Assembly (NCBI GenBank): GCA_017440275.1
Contig: JAFSHN010000050.1
Span: 1 to 64,000 of the forward strand
Reading direction: 5' to 3'
Length of the DNA stretch: 64,000 bases
Origin: Bacillota bacterium
Lineage (GTDB): Bacteria; Bacillota; Clostridia; Peptostreptococcales; Anaerovoracaceae
Position 1 is the stretch's first letter, and each line of letters opens with the position of its first letter. The notes beneath the pieces were generated by a model that saw only the letters and a list, made by a program, of their open reading frames with translations, was not told the origin of the DNA and searched no databases. Positions 1 through 7,743 of this stretch are shown in pieces. The position numbers were made by a program, and so were the translations under genes.

Positions 1-356
1 TATCGCTCGTCGTCACGCAGCGGTGAGTTCGGATCGTGCAACACCTGTTCGGCCAAGAATAGGAAGTACTCAAACATTGGCTTCGAGGCTGAAGCCTTCT
101 GCATCAAGTTCTTCATCGATTTATCAATCAAAGAGATGGCCTGCATAGTTCTGTTGATGGCAGCTAAGATACCTGCTTCCAGATAACTCCACTTCCATCC
201 GTTAATAATTGCGATAATTGCAGCGAAACCGCCTGCGAGGATAAGTGCAACGTGACCTTCAGCAGCGTCGGTGTCAATCATAATGCCCCAATACAGTAAT
301 GCTACCAGCACTACCATAATTAATAGGCATTGCCACATAGGAATCTTTTTACCCAT
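1..356 (-). CDS. NhaC-type antiporter N-terminus, chimeric and cut by window edge
   Basis: The gene starts at 356 with AGGAGG eight bases upstream and runs open off the left edge. Residues 1-75 have a first membrane helix and the amphipathic stretch ending in MQAI that is typical of the start of NhaC-family Na+/H+ antiporters. After MQAI the protein stops resembling NhaC: the next 44 residues are soluble and carry YFLFLAEQVLHDPNSPLRDDE, closely like the DUF5106 domain of Bacteroidota thioredoxin-like lipoproteins. Base composition also shifts to GC-richer with different codon choice below about position 140. The N-terminal call is fairly safe. The fusion is probably an assembly artefact rather than a real protein. 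Confidence 0.6.
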   Translation of the reverse strand, partial: MGKKIPMWQCLLIMVVLVALLYWGIMIDTDAAEGHVALILAGGFAAIIAIINGWKWSYLEAGILAAINRTMQAISLIDKSMKNLMQKASASKPMFEYFLFLAEQVLHDPNSPLRDDER

Positions 357-506
357 AATAAGTCCTCCTAAATAAAATAAGTATAAATACATCAGTGCTA
401 TTCACCGATATTGATATTTTACCTATGTGAGAGTTTTTAACAATTACCCATAGGTATAAACTTATCTAAACTTTAGTATTATATGTTATTCTCAACAAAA
501 AAGTGC

Positions 507-533
507 AAAAAAACAGGTGGCTAAAGCCACCTG
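507..533 (-). terminator. Rho-independent terminator of the small ORF
   Basis: The arms CAGGTGGCT (514-522) and AGCCACCTG (525-533) form a GC-rich hairpin. On the minus strand it is followed by seven T. It lies 23 bases after the stop of the 34-codon gene, so it should end that transcript. Confidence 0.8.
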
Positions 534-555
534 CATCAAGTTTTTACTCTATGTC

Positions 556-657
556 TTAGTTATAGCAATTGCAGAAGATAATTACCAACAGTAAAAAGAA
601 GAATAATAAGCTAGTATCTACTCCGCCTTCTCCTAAAAGACCACAATTATTTCCCAT
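556..657 (-). CDS. 33-residue hydrophobic Cys-containing peptide
   Basis: The gene opens at 657 with AGGTG seven bases upstream and stops at TAA (556-558). The peptide has a polar Gly-rich start (MGNNCGLLGEGG), one strongly hydrophobic segment rich in Leu and Phe, and the tail CNCYN. This pattern, LLFFFLLLVII followed by Cys/Asn, is common in tiny Firmicutes proteins of the YjcZ/spore-associated type, but no function can be assigned. A clean ribosome site and a dedicated terminator (507-533) support a real single-gene transcript. The peptide is likely membrane-inserted; a sporulation role is a guess by analogy. Confidence 0.6.
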   Translation of the reverse strand: MGNNCGLLGEGGVDTSLLFFFLLLVIIFCNCYN

Positions 658-750
658 ATAATTCACCTGCTTCTTTCATAATTTTTAACTTATTCAGTCG
701 TAGTATACAATATGAGAATATGCTGTCTTTTGTTACTTACTATGAAAATA

Positions 751-1326
751 TTATCTTGGAATATCTCCGCCCGATAAAGCTTCATCATACATAGCACGAG
801 AACCGCCTATAAACTTCGGGCGCGTTCTTGCACAAGTCAGATGTGCTTCTCCGATATTCTTTACAGAAATTCTAACGGGTACTGCAACTTTTTTAAGCTG
901 CATACCAATGAAAGTATCGCCTATATCCATTCCGGCATCGGCCTTAATTTCTTCCACCGCTACAGGACATTTTGCATTCTGATAAACTGTCGTTGCAAAA
1001 GATCCCCCTGCCTTTGGATGCGGAACCACATTGACTATTTCTGTTCCGGGAAGAAGTGCTTCTTTTTCTACAATAACAGCTCTGTTAAGATGCTCACAGC
1101 ACTGAGCTGCAAGAAAAATCCCCTTAGGTTCAAGAACGCTCATTACACCTTCATATATGGCACCTGCAGCATTAATATCGGAAGCTTTTCCTATGTGCAT
1201 TCCCATCACTTCGCTGGAACTGCATCCAACTACGAAAATGTCACCTTTAACAAGTTTGGCAACTTCAACAAGTTCTTCTGCCGCCTGTGCAGCCTGTTGT
1301 TTAATTGTTTCGTAAGTTAAGCTCAT
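751..1326 (-). CDS. ywlG: UPF0340/TIGR01440 family protein YwlG
   Basis: This 191-residue protein matches the full usual length of the YwlG (UPF0340) family of Firmicutes. Visible family features are the early VVGCSSSEVMG segment, the AAQCCEHLNRA block and the C-terminal CARTRPKFIGGSRA segment. No enzymatic role is established; the fold is expected to be alpha/beta with a conserved Cys-containing pocket. It lies ten bases downstream of ahcY, with AGGAGGC as ribosome site, so it is probably the last gene of the cdaA-cdaR-glmM-ahcY transcript. A link to S-adenosylhomocysteine turnover is possible only through this position. Confidence 0.85.
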   Translation of the reverse strand: MSLTYETIKQQAAQAAEELVEVAKLVKGDIFVVGCSSSEVMGMHIGKASDINAAGAIYEGVMSVLEPKGIFLAAQCCEHLNRAVIVEKEALLPGTEIVNVVPHPKAGGSFATTVYQNAKCPVAVEEIKADAGMDIGDTFIGMQLKKVAVPVRISVKNIGEAHLTCARTRPKFIGGSRAMYDEALSGGDIPR

Positions 1327-1336
1327 CTTTTGCCTC

Positions 1337-2587
1337 CTATACCTGCCAGCTGTTGAGATAGTCTTCCTGCTCAGCTGTCAGGCTGTCAATTTCGATGCCC
1401 CATGCAGCAAGTTTCTTGCGTGCAACAATGTCGTCTATTTCACTGGAAACATCAATTACTTTATTGCCTAAATTTTTGTAGTTTTCTTTAATATATTTAG
1501 CTGACATAGCCTGTACCGCAAAACTCATGTCCATTATTTCTGCCGGATGTCCATCAGCCGCAGCAATATTAACAAGACGCCCTTCAGCAATTACATTAAC
1601 ACTCTTGCCATTTGGAAGTTCGTATCCCATAATGTTATTTCTACGTTCTTTTTTGCTTACCGCAAAGGCTTCAAGTGCATCCATATCAATTTCACAATTA
1701 AAGTGTCCTGCATTAGTAAGAATAGCACCATCTTTCATTGTCATCATATGATCAGTTGTAATAGTCTTGCAGCAACCTGTTGCAGAAACGAAAATATCGC
1801 CCAAAGGTGCAGCTTTTTCCATTGTCATAACAGCAAAGCCATCCATTCTTGCTTCGATAGCCTTAACAGGGTTGATTTCTGTAACAATAACCTGCGCACC
1901 TAGTGAAGCTGCTCGCATTGCAATACCTCTTGAGCACCATCCATATCCCACAACAACTACTGTTTTAGCCGCAATGATAAGATTTGTATTTCTCATAATG
2001 CTATCCCAAACAGATTGTCCTGTGCCATATCTGTTGTCGAAAAGGTGTTTACAGTCCGCATCGTTTACTGCCACCATAGGGAATCTGAGAATTCCTTCAC
2101 GTTCCATCGCCTTAAGACGAATTACACCTGTTGTTGTTTCTTCGCAGCCGCCCCATACTTCAGTCATCAAATCAGGGCGTTTTTCGTGAAGGCAGCCAAC
2201 TAAATCGCCTCCGTCATCGATAATGATATTAGGCTTATGTTCAAGACACATTTCAATATGTCTGTCATACTCTTCCTGAGTAGCTCCGTGGTATGCAAAA
2301 ACCTTCAGACCGTCTTCCACCAAAGCAGCTGCTACATCATCCTGTGTGCTCAAAACATTGCTGCCTGTAACAGACATTTCTGCACCACCTGAAGCAAGAA
2401 CTTTGCAAAGATATGCAGTCTTTGCTTCAAGATGCACTGAAAGAGAAATCTTAACTCCTTCAAAAGGTTTTGTTTCAAGGAACTCTTCTTCCAGCCCTCT
2501 TAATAAAGGCATATTATCCTTTACCCATTGAATTTTATTGTGACCTGACGGTGCCAGGGATAAGTCTCTTACTTCGTATTGTTTCAT
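1337..2587 (-). CDS. ahcY: Adenosylhomocysteinase
   Basis: The enzyme reversibly hydrolyses S-adenosylhomocysteine to adenosine and homocysteine, clearing the product inhibitor of methyltransferases in the cytosol. The substrate part has VHLEAKTA (51-58), DDGGDL (124-129), GCEETTTG (147-154) and NDADCKHLFDNRYGTGQS (175-192). The NAD site is the Rossmann loop GYGWCSRG (214-221). At 416 residues it is the shorter bacterial form. The gene follows glmM by nine bases. Many Firmicutes use Pfn/LuxS detoxification instead, so a complete SahH is a mild lineage marker. Confidence in function is high. Confidence 0.95.
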   Translation of the reverse strand: MKQYEVRDLSLAPSGHNKIQWVKDNMPLLRGLEEEFLETKPFEGVKISLSVHLEAKTAYLCKVLASGGAEMSVTGSNVLSTQDDVAAALVEDGLKVFAYHGATQEEYDRHIEMCLEHKPNIIIDDGGDLVGCLHEKRPDLMTEVWGGCEETTTGVIRLKAMEREGILRFPMVAVNDADCKHLFDNRYGTGQSVWDSIMRNTNLIIAAKTVVVVGYGWCSRGIAMRAASLGAQVIVTEINPVKAIEARMDGFAVMTMEKAAPLGDIFVSATGCCKTITTDHMMTMKDGAILTNAGHFNCEIDMDALEAFAVSKKERRNNIMGYELPNGKSVNVIAEGRLVNIAAADGHPAEIMDMSFAVQAMSAKYIKENYKNLGNKVIDVSSEIDDIVARKKLAAWGIEIDSLTAEQEDYLNSWQV

Positions 2588-2596
2588 ATTCTTCCT

Positions 2597-3946
2597 TTAC
2601 TTACACTTTTCTTCGATTAAATCTGCCAGTTCGTGTGCAAGTCTGTCAAGCTGATTGATATCATCGCCCTCCAGCATTACACGAACCAAAGGTTCTGTTC
2701 CTGATGGTCTGATGAGGACTCTTCCGTTTCCTGCCATTTCAGTTTCCATCTCTTCAATAGCTTTGGCAATTTCAGGAACTTTCATATAAGTCTTTTTAAA
2801 ATCATTGTTGATTTTGGCATTTACTAAAACCTGAGGGAAAATCTCGATTTCAGCAGCCATTTCACTCAGTTTCTTTCCGCTGCTTAGAACAGCTTTCATA
2901 AACTGTAATGATGATAAAACACCGTCACCTGTTGTTGTATACTCTTTGAAAATAATGTGACCGGACTGTTCTCCTCCGATAACTGAGCCTGTTTCCAACA
3001 TACTTTCCAGAACATATCTGTCACCTACAGCTGTCACATCCACATCGATTTCAGATTCTTCCATAGCCTTGTGAAAACCGATGTTACTCATAACTGTTAC
3101 AGTTACTTTGTTTTCCGCAAGACGGCCCTGTGCCTTAAGCATACGTGCACAAATAGCAATAACTCTGTCTCCATCGACTACTTCACCGGTTTCATCTACG
3201 ACAATAAGTCTGTCTGCATCGCCGTCAAAAGCAAGGCCGATGTCTGCGCCCAATTCTTTAACCTTTGCAGACAGCATTTCAGGATGAGTAGATCCACATC
3301 CGTCATTAATGTTGATTCCGTTAGGATCGTTACCAATTACTGTCACATCTGCCCCAAGTGCTTTGTATACCTTTTCTGCAGTGATGTAGGATGCACCGTT
3401 AGCACAATCCAGAACAATTTTCATTCCATCCAGTCTGTAATCTACAGTTTCCAAAAGGTGCTTAACATAAAGATCTACTGCATCTTCTTCTGCTTCAAGA
3501 CATTTGCCGATTTTATCACCTGTGATATGGCTGTTTACATCAATGCTGCTGATAATAATATCTTCAATTTTTTCTTCTAACAGATCATCCAGTTTATATC
3601 CTTCACCGTTGAAGAATTTAATACCATTATATTCAAAGGTATTGTGAGATGCACTGATTACGATACCTGCATCTGCATTGTAATATTTAGCAAGATATGC
3701 AACTGCTGGAGTTGAAATAACACCTACTTTGATTACATTACCGCCCACAGCCAGAATTCCTGCAGTCAAAGCACTTTCAAGCATATCCCCTGACACTCTT
3801 GTATCCTTGCCAATGACAACTATCGGCTTGTCGTTCTCCTTTTTTAAAACGTATGCACCTGCTTTACCCAGGTTAAAAGCTAATTCCGGTGTAAGTTCCT
3901 TATTTGCTACACCTCTGACCCCGTCAGTTCCGAACAGTCTTCCCAT
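2597..3946 (-). CDS. glmM: Phosphoglucosamine mutase
   Basis: GlmM interconverts glucosamine 6-phosphate and glucosamine 1-phosphate for UDP-GlcNAc and peptidoglycan synthesis. The phosphoserine loop ISASHN places the catalytic Ser at residue 100. The Mg2+ loop DGDADR is at 241-246 and the phosphate-binding RPSGTEP lies near the C-terminus. The length of 449 residues is normal. It follows cdaR by 12 bases in the conserved cdaA-cdaR-glmM order, in which GlmM is known to bind and inhibit CdaA, so cell-wall precursor flux and c-di-AMP are coupled here. Confidence 0.97.
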   Translation of the reverse strand: MGRLFGTDGVRGVANKELTPELAFNLGKAGAYVLKKENDKPIVVIGKDTRVSGDMLESALTAGILAVGGNVIKVGVISTPAVAYLAKYYNADAGIVISASHNTFEYNGIKFFNGEGYKLDDLLEEKIEDIIISSIDVNSHITGDKIGKCLEAEEDAVDLYVKHLLETVDYRLDGMKIVLDCANGASYITAEKVYKALGADVTVIGNDPNGININDGCGSTHPEMLSAKVKELGADIGLAFDGDADRLIVVDETGEVVDGDRVIAICARMLKAQGRLAENKVTVTVMSNIGFHKAMEESEIDVDVTAVGDRYVLESMLETGSVIGGEQSGHIIFKEYTTTGDGVLSSLQFMKAVLSSGKKLSEMAAEIEIFPQVLVNAKINNDFKKTYMKVPEIAKAIEEMETEMAGNGRVLIRPSGTEPLVRVMLEGDDINQLDRLAHELADLIEEKCK

Positions 3947-3958
3947 CTTTTCACCTCT

Positions 3959-5152
3959 CTAACTAATATGGATTTCTATTTTTTCCGGCATAACTGCCAA
4001 TATTTTTATTTCTTTATTACATGTTACATTTATGACAGCAGTATGATTTCCTTTTTCCATTTCGGAAACATTGATAGTGATTACAAAATCTGAAAGACTC
4101 AGCGAATCAACCACCAATGAATTGCCGGTTACTTCTATAGTGTGCTTTGCACTGCCCAGCGTATACATAAGGTCATCATTTTTGCCCTGAAGATTTATAT
4201 CATCATTTGTAAACTCAAAAGTTCTTTTTATGGTATCCTTCACTGTAATGCTCAGCGAAAGATTTTTAGATGCTTCTGCCACCTGAATACCTGTCGGTAA
4301 AATCGGTTTGAGTTCTACAGCAGTGTCCTCCAAAACATTTTTTAAATCTACTGTCTGACATTTTATTAATGACACGCCTCTCAAAGCATCTTCCGTGCCC
4401 TTGATAACAATGGTTTTAGGTACAGAATAACTTCTCTCTATACCCCCATAACTGTCATTGGTAACATCTACATGAAGGCTTACGGTTTTAGTTGTAAGTA
4501 ATACGGCATCTACACCAACCTTAGCATCACCCACAGCGTATACACCATCTACTTGTTTACCGCTAGCATCAATTGGAACGGGTTTTACGGTAAATGACTT
4601 AGTAGTTGTTGTTACATCAGATGCATCTAAATATGCAGCCACACTTACAACTTTGTTTACCGAAGTTTTTGGTCCGCTAACCGCAATTTTATTTGTATCA
4701 AGCTTTACCACTGACGCTTCTTTATCAGAAGATGTTTCTCCCTGTATTACAACCTGAACAGGTTTTTCAGCTGTTGTTTTTTCGTCTATTATTACGGTGA
4801 CCTTTTCTGTATTTATGTGCTCTATTTTAGCGTCATTAGGCCCTTCAACCTTTAAACGCACAACATTTTCTCCTAAAGTAAGTCCTTCCACATCACAAGT
4901 CACGTTAAAATCGGACGCGTTGAGTTTTGAAACAGTCGCCCTTTGTCCTGATACGGAAATATTCACTTTTTCAGTACTGCTGCTTAAAATGGTAAGATTG
5001 TTTCTTTCAAGTGCATCCTGATGTTCAAAAGAAATGGGTACATTGTGAATCACCTTATCTATTACAGGATTTACCTCGCCGACCACATAAGCCCAAAGAA
5101 CAATTGCCACTACTACAGCCAATACTCTGTTAATATTATCGTTCTTTAACAT
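3959..5152 (-). CDS. cdaR: CdaR, YbbR-domain regulator of CdaA
   Basis: This 397-residue protein has one N-terminal membrane helix (about 8-26, VLAVVVAIVLWAYVVGEV) followed by a long extracytoplasmic region of repeated YbbR beta-domains. Repeats are visible as recurring V-x-V-x-G and TVxL segments, about four in all. CdaR is the membrane partner of the diadenylate cyclase CdaA and modulates c-di-AMP output. Its start overlaps the end of cdaA by 17 bases, which fits translational coupling. Confidence 0.92.
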   Translation of the reverse strand: MLKNDNINRVLAVVVAIVLWAYVVGEVNPVIDKVIHNVPISFEHQDALERNNLTILSSSTEKVNISVSGQRATVSKLNASDFNVTCDVEGLTLGENVVRLKVEGPNDAKIEHINTEKVTVIIDEKTTAEKPVQVVIQGETSSDKEASVVKLDTNKIAVSGPKTSVNKVVSVAAYLDASDVTTTTKSFTVKPVPIDASGKQVDGVYAVGDAKVGVDAVLLTTKTVSLHVDVTNDSYGGIERSYSVPKTIVIKGTEDALRGVSLIKCQTVDLKNVLEDTAVELKPILPTGIQVAEASKNLSLSITVKDTIKRTFEFTNDDINLQGKNDDLMYTLGSAKHTIEVTGNSLVVDSLSLSDFVITINVSEMEKGNHTAVINVTCNKEIKILAVMPEKIEIHIS

Positions 5153-5981
5153 TTTTACCTCCTGTGATCAGTTTAATAATTCTGTCAGGTAAATTGTTAT
5201 TTGCTTCTTCTTCCAAATACATATCAAGCAGGAGTTTTTCAATTCGCTTGCCGTCAAGGAATCTGGTCAGATTACCGTTTTGAGCGACGGAAATAACCCC
5301 TGTTTCTTCCGATACAATAATTACGACAGCATCCGAATTCTCAGTTATTCCTATACCAGCTCTGTGGCGTGTTCCCAGTTCTTTTCCCAGTTGTTTGTTC
5401 TGTGTGAGAGGCAATACGCAACCTGCTGCACAAAGTCTGTTTCCTCTTATAATCATGGCACCATCATGTAACGGCGCTCCTTCGTAGAAAACATTTCCTA
5501 TCATTTCTGTAGAAATTGCAGCGTCTATAACAGTACCTGTTTCTATAATATCATTCAGAGATGTTTCTCTTTCAAATACCATCAATGCACCGGTTCTGGA
5601 AGCAGACATAGATTCTACCGCTTCTACAATCTCACTGATCATATGCTTGGCATCTTCTTTGTCCATATCTCCGACTACATTTGTTATTTTGCTTCTTCCG
5701 ATATGTTCAAGCCCTCTTCTGAGCTCAGGCTGGAAAATAACTATAAGCGCCAATAACCCTACAGTCATCAATCCGGAAAGAATCCAATGCAATGTATGAA
5801 ATTGCAGAACATCAGACATCAATGTAACAACTACAAGCACAACAAGACCCTTTGCCAGTTGTTCCGCTCTCGTTTCTCTGATGAAACCGAGAACTTTGTA
5901 AACCAGAAAAGCGACTATCGCAATATCTAATATGTCAGTAATTCCAATGCTTGAAATTATGTTGTTAAAAAAGTTTTCCAT
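5136..5981 (-). CDS. cdaA: Diadenylate cyclase CdaA
   Basis: CdaA makes c-di-AMP from two ATP at the membrane. Three N-terminal hydrophobic segments (about residues 18-35, 48-60 and 68-86) are followed by the DAC domain with the signature DGA (about 174) and RHRAGIG (about 206). Two ATGs are possible. The one at 5987 is only three bases from the AAGGA site, whereas the one at 5981 has a nine-base spacing and is preferred. It is the first gene of cdaA-cdaR-glmM-ahcY-ywlG and has a canonical promoter at 6012-6040. Confidence 0.96.
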   Translation of the reverse strand: MENFFNNIISSIGITDILDIAIVAFLVYKVLGFIRETRAEQLAKGLVVLVVVTLMSDVLQFHTLHWILSGLMTVGLLALIVIFQPELRRGLEHIGRSKITNVVGDMDKEDAKHMISEIVEAVESMSASRTGALMVFERETSLNDIIETGTVIDAAISTEMIGNVFYEGAPLHDGAMIIRGNRLCAAGCVLPLTQNKQLGKELGTRHRAGIGITENSDAVVIIVSEETGVISVAQNGNLTRFLDGKRIEKLLLDMYLEEEANNNLPDRIIKLITGGKNVKER

Positions 5982-6011
5982 AGGCATAGTTCCTTCATTT
6001 TATTCCATAAT

Positions 6012-6040
6012 ATTATACTTTGAAACGGTGCTATTTTCAA
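6012..6040 (-). promoter_or_regulatory. Sigma-A type promoter of the cdaA operon
   Basis: On the minus strand TTGAAA (6035-6040) and TATAAT (6012-6017) are separated by exactly 17 bases, close to the sigma-A consensus. The predicted start lies about 25 bases before the cdaA ATG. Confidence 0.85.
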
Positions 6041-6063
6041 GTGAAGAATATATGGAAATAGTA

Positions 6064-6087
6064 AAGGCTGCTCATTCGAGCAGCCTT
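6064..6087 (-). terminator. Hairpin terminator after hpf
   Basis: A perfect ten-base stem, AAGGCTGCTC with GAGCAGCCTT, closes a four-base loop 13 bases past the hpf stop. The T-run that follows on the minus strand is weak and interrupted, so termination may be partial. It also separates hpf from the cdaA promoter. Confidence 0.7.
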
Positions 6088-6100
6088 CGGAAAGTTAATT

Positions 6101-6628
6101 TTAGTATGTTGTATCTAATACACCGTAATCTCCGTCAGCTCTTACATATACAACAGCTACATTATCTGTTTCTACATTTAAGAATACGAAGAAGTCATGC
6201 TGAAGCATTTCCATCTGGAGAACTGCTTCATCCACAGACATTGGTTCCAGTTTGAATTTCTTAGTTTTTACAATTGTACCTTCATTTTCAGGCATTTCGA
6301 TTTCAGGAATCATTTCAAATCTTACGGATTCGTTAGATTTGTTCTTGCTAACCATCTTGCCCTTGTATTTTGAAATCTGTGCTTGCAGTTTGTCTCCAAC
6401 AAAATCAATACAATCAAATACATCCTGAGAAACATTTTCTGCTCTAAAAATAGTTCCCTTTGCAACAATTGTAGTTTCCATCTTAACTTTGTCTCTTTCA
6501 GGATGAATTACAACGTTTGCTTTAACATCATCTGTAAAATATTTACCGAATTTGTCAAATTTCTTTTCAATAGCTTCTTGAATCTTTTCACTAATTGTGA
6601 TGTTCTTACCTGTTACGACGATCTTCAT
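6101..6628 (-). CDS. hpf: Long-form ribosome hibernation promoting factor
   Basis: HPF/RaiA binds the 30S decoding region and, in its long form, dimerises 70S ribosomes into 100S particles in resting cells. The 175 residues hold an N-terminal RaiA domain (1-about 100, beginning MKIVVTGKNITISEKIQ) and the C-terminal dimerisation domain with the SVDEAVLQMEMLQHDFFVF segment. AGGAGG lies seven bases before the ATG. It has its own extended -10 promoter, and a candidate structured RNA (6765-6996) lies upstream on the same strand. Confidence 0.95.
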   Translation of the reverse strand: MKIVVTGKNITISEKIQEAIEKKFDKFGKYFTDDVKANVVIHPERDKVKMETTIVAKGTIFRAENVSQDVFDCIDFVGDKLQAQISKYKGKMVSKNKSNESVRFEMIPEIEMPENEGTIVKTKKFKLEPMSVDEAVLQMEMLQHDFFVFLNVETDNVAVVYVRADGDYGVLDTTY

Positions 6629-6662
6629 AATGATGACCTCCTATCACTTTTTTCTTGAAGCC

Positions 6663-6668
6663 ATTATA
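6663..6668 (-). promoter_or_regulatory. Extended -10 element of hpf
   Basis: TATAAT preceded by TGG (a TGn extended -10) lies 34 bases upstream of the hpf ATG on the minus strand. A -35 match is poor (TTTTCT at 17 bases), as often seen with extended -10 promoters. It would let hpf be transcribed apart from the upstream RNA. Confidence 0.6.
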
Positions 6669-6764
6669 CCATATATATTGTGAAAAGAAAATGTATTTTA
6701 TGCAAAAATTAACTATAAATAGTTTTGTCTTTCTTTTTTCGAAAAGGTATATATTTTTTGTTTT

Positions 6765-6996
6765 CCGCAGAAGCAACTAAAATGGCCAGCGAAGAGCGAA
6801 TTGCCGAGAGTTTCATTTTAATTAATCAGTTGCTTAGCTGACCTGGTCTTTGACCCCACACTTGCCTTGACCCGCTTTGCGGAGGACTTACTTCTAAGGT
6901 ACGCCATGATCACTGCCCGATCTCTTGCGCTGCAGCTTACGTGGATCCTTTTGCCCGTACCTGGCCTGGACTTGCAACCACAGACCTAAGCAACTT
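6765..6996 (-). ncRNA. Candidate raiA-motif structured RNA
   Basis: Between comFC and hpf lies about 230 bases with no ORF but clearly higher GC than the surrounding spacer. The 5' end GTTGCTTAG (6986-6994) pairs perfectly with CTAAGCAAC (6829-6837), closing a large domain. A second helix pairs TAAAATG (6814-6820) with CATTTTA (6778-6784). Inside are GC-rich segments and the small hairpin GGTC-AAA-GACC. Position and strand, directly upstream of the raiA/hpf gene in a clostridial-type genome, match the raiA RNA motif. I could not run a covariance model. 6S RNA is the main alternative. Exact ends are estimates. Confidence 0.6.
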
Positions 6997-7008
6997 ATTT
7001 TATTGTAT

Positions 7009-7743
7009 TCATTTGAGGCCCTCTTTGCAAGGGAAATTTTCATGCCGTTTGCTTTTGGCAGACGACAGAGCAAGAAAATCTATTCTGCCGGCTCCGGCTT
7101 CCAGCAAAGTTTTAGCACATTCTTTAGAAGTCGCACCTGTCGTATATATATCGTCTAATAACAATATTTTCTTATCTTTCAGCAACATCGACACCTTTGG
7201 ACTTATTTCAAATGCATCGGTAAGATTTCGTTCTCTTTCCATTACCGATAACCCTCGCTGTGCTTCAGTTTCCCTAGTTCTTGTAAGTGCATTAGAAACC
7301 ATTGGAATATCAAGCCGTTTAGACAAATATCTTCCTATTTTCTCCGCCTGATTAAACCCCCGTTCTTTTAGTTTACGTGCGTGTATAGGAACGGGGACGA
7401 TGTAATCATCATAAATCCAGGGGCATTCTTTTCCCTCTGCAAGCTGTGCTGCCAGCGCATCATACAGAATGTCTGCAATCTCTCTTGCCAAATGGGTGCG
7501 TCCGTTATATTTCAGCCCAAAAATCAGTTGTCTTTCATATAGCCCGTATCCCATAACCGCTGCTGCAGAATTAAAATATATTTGATTATCTATGTCCCTA
7601 AGATTGTTCATGTTAAAGGACATACTTTTTATGCAATGGTCGCATAATCCGTATGTCCTTGTTTCGTCAATGTATTTTCCGCAGCAGTTACAGTATAGTT
7701 TTTGCGGAAAAACAAGGTCTGCAATTGTTTCTGCTAATCTCAA
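7009..7743 (-). CDS. comFC: ComFC-type phosphoribosyltransferase
   Basis: This 244-residue protein starts with a zinc-ribbon pattern (CNCC near residue 18 and CDHC near 33) and ends with a type I PRTase domain holding the PRPP loop LLLDDIYTTGATSKE. In Bacillus and relatives ComFC/GntX proteins act in DNA uptake for competence, with an unproven enzymatic role. Its ATG overlaps the stop of the RecD2-like gene in ATGA fashion, which indicates coupling. Placement next to hpf follows the usual Firmicutes comF-hpf order. Confidence 0.88.
   Translation of the reverse strand: MRLAETIADLVFPQKLYCNCCGKYIDETRTYGLCDHCIKSMSFNMNNLRDIDNQIYFNSAAAVMGYGLYERQLIFGLKYNGRTHLAREIADILYDALAAQLAEGKECPWIYDDYIVPVPIHARKLKERGFNQAEKIGRYLSKRLDIPMVSNALTRTRETEAQRGLSVMERERNLTDAFEISPKVSMLLKDKKILLLDDIYTTGATSKECAKTLLEAGAGRIDFLALSSAKSKRHENFPCKEGLK

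Noticed and set aside
357..480. Sodium or other riboswitch before the NhaC-like gene
   Set aside because: Only a 7-base inverted pair (ACCTATG/CATAGGT) with a long loop is present. No known riboswitch core could be recognised.
841..1320. 159-codon open frame opposite ywlG, and similar long frames opposite other genes
   Set aside because: They lie fully inside well-identified genes on the other strand, have no ribosome sites and show no protein family features.
6765..6996. tmRNA, RNase P RNA or SRP RNA
   Set aside because: No tRNA-like ends or tag reading frame, no conserved RNase P cores and no GGAAGGAGCA-type SRP loop. 6S remains a weaker alternative to raiA RNA.
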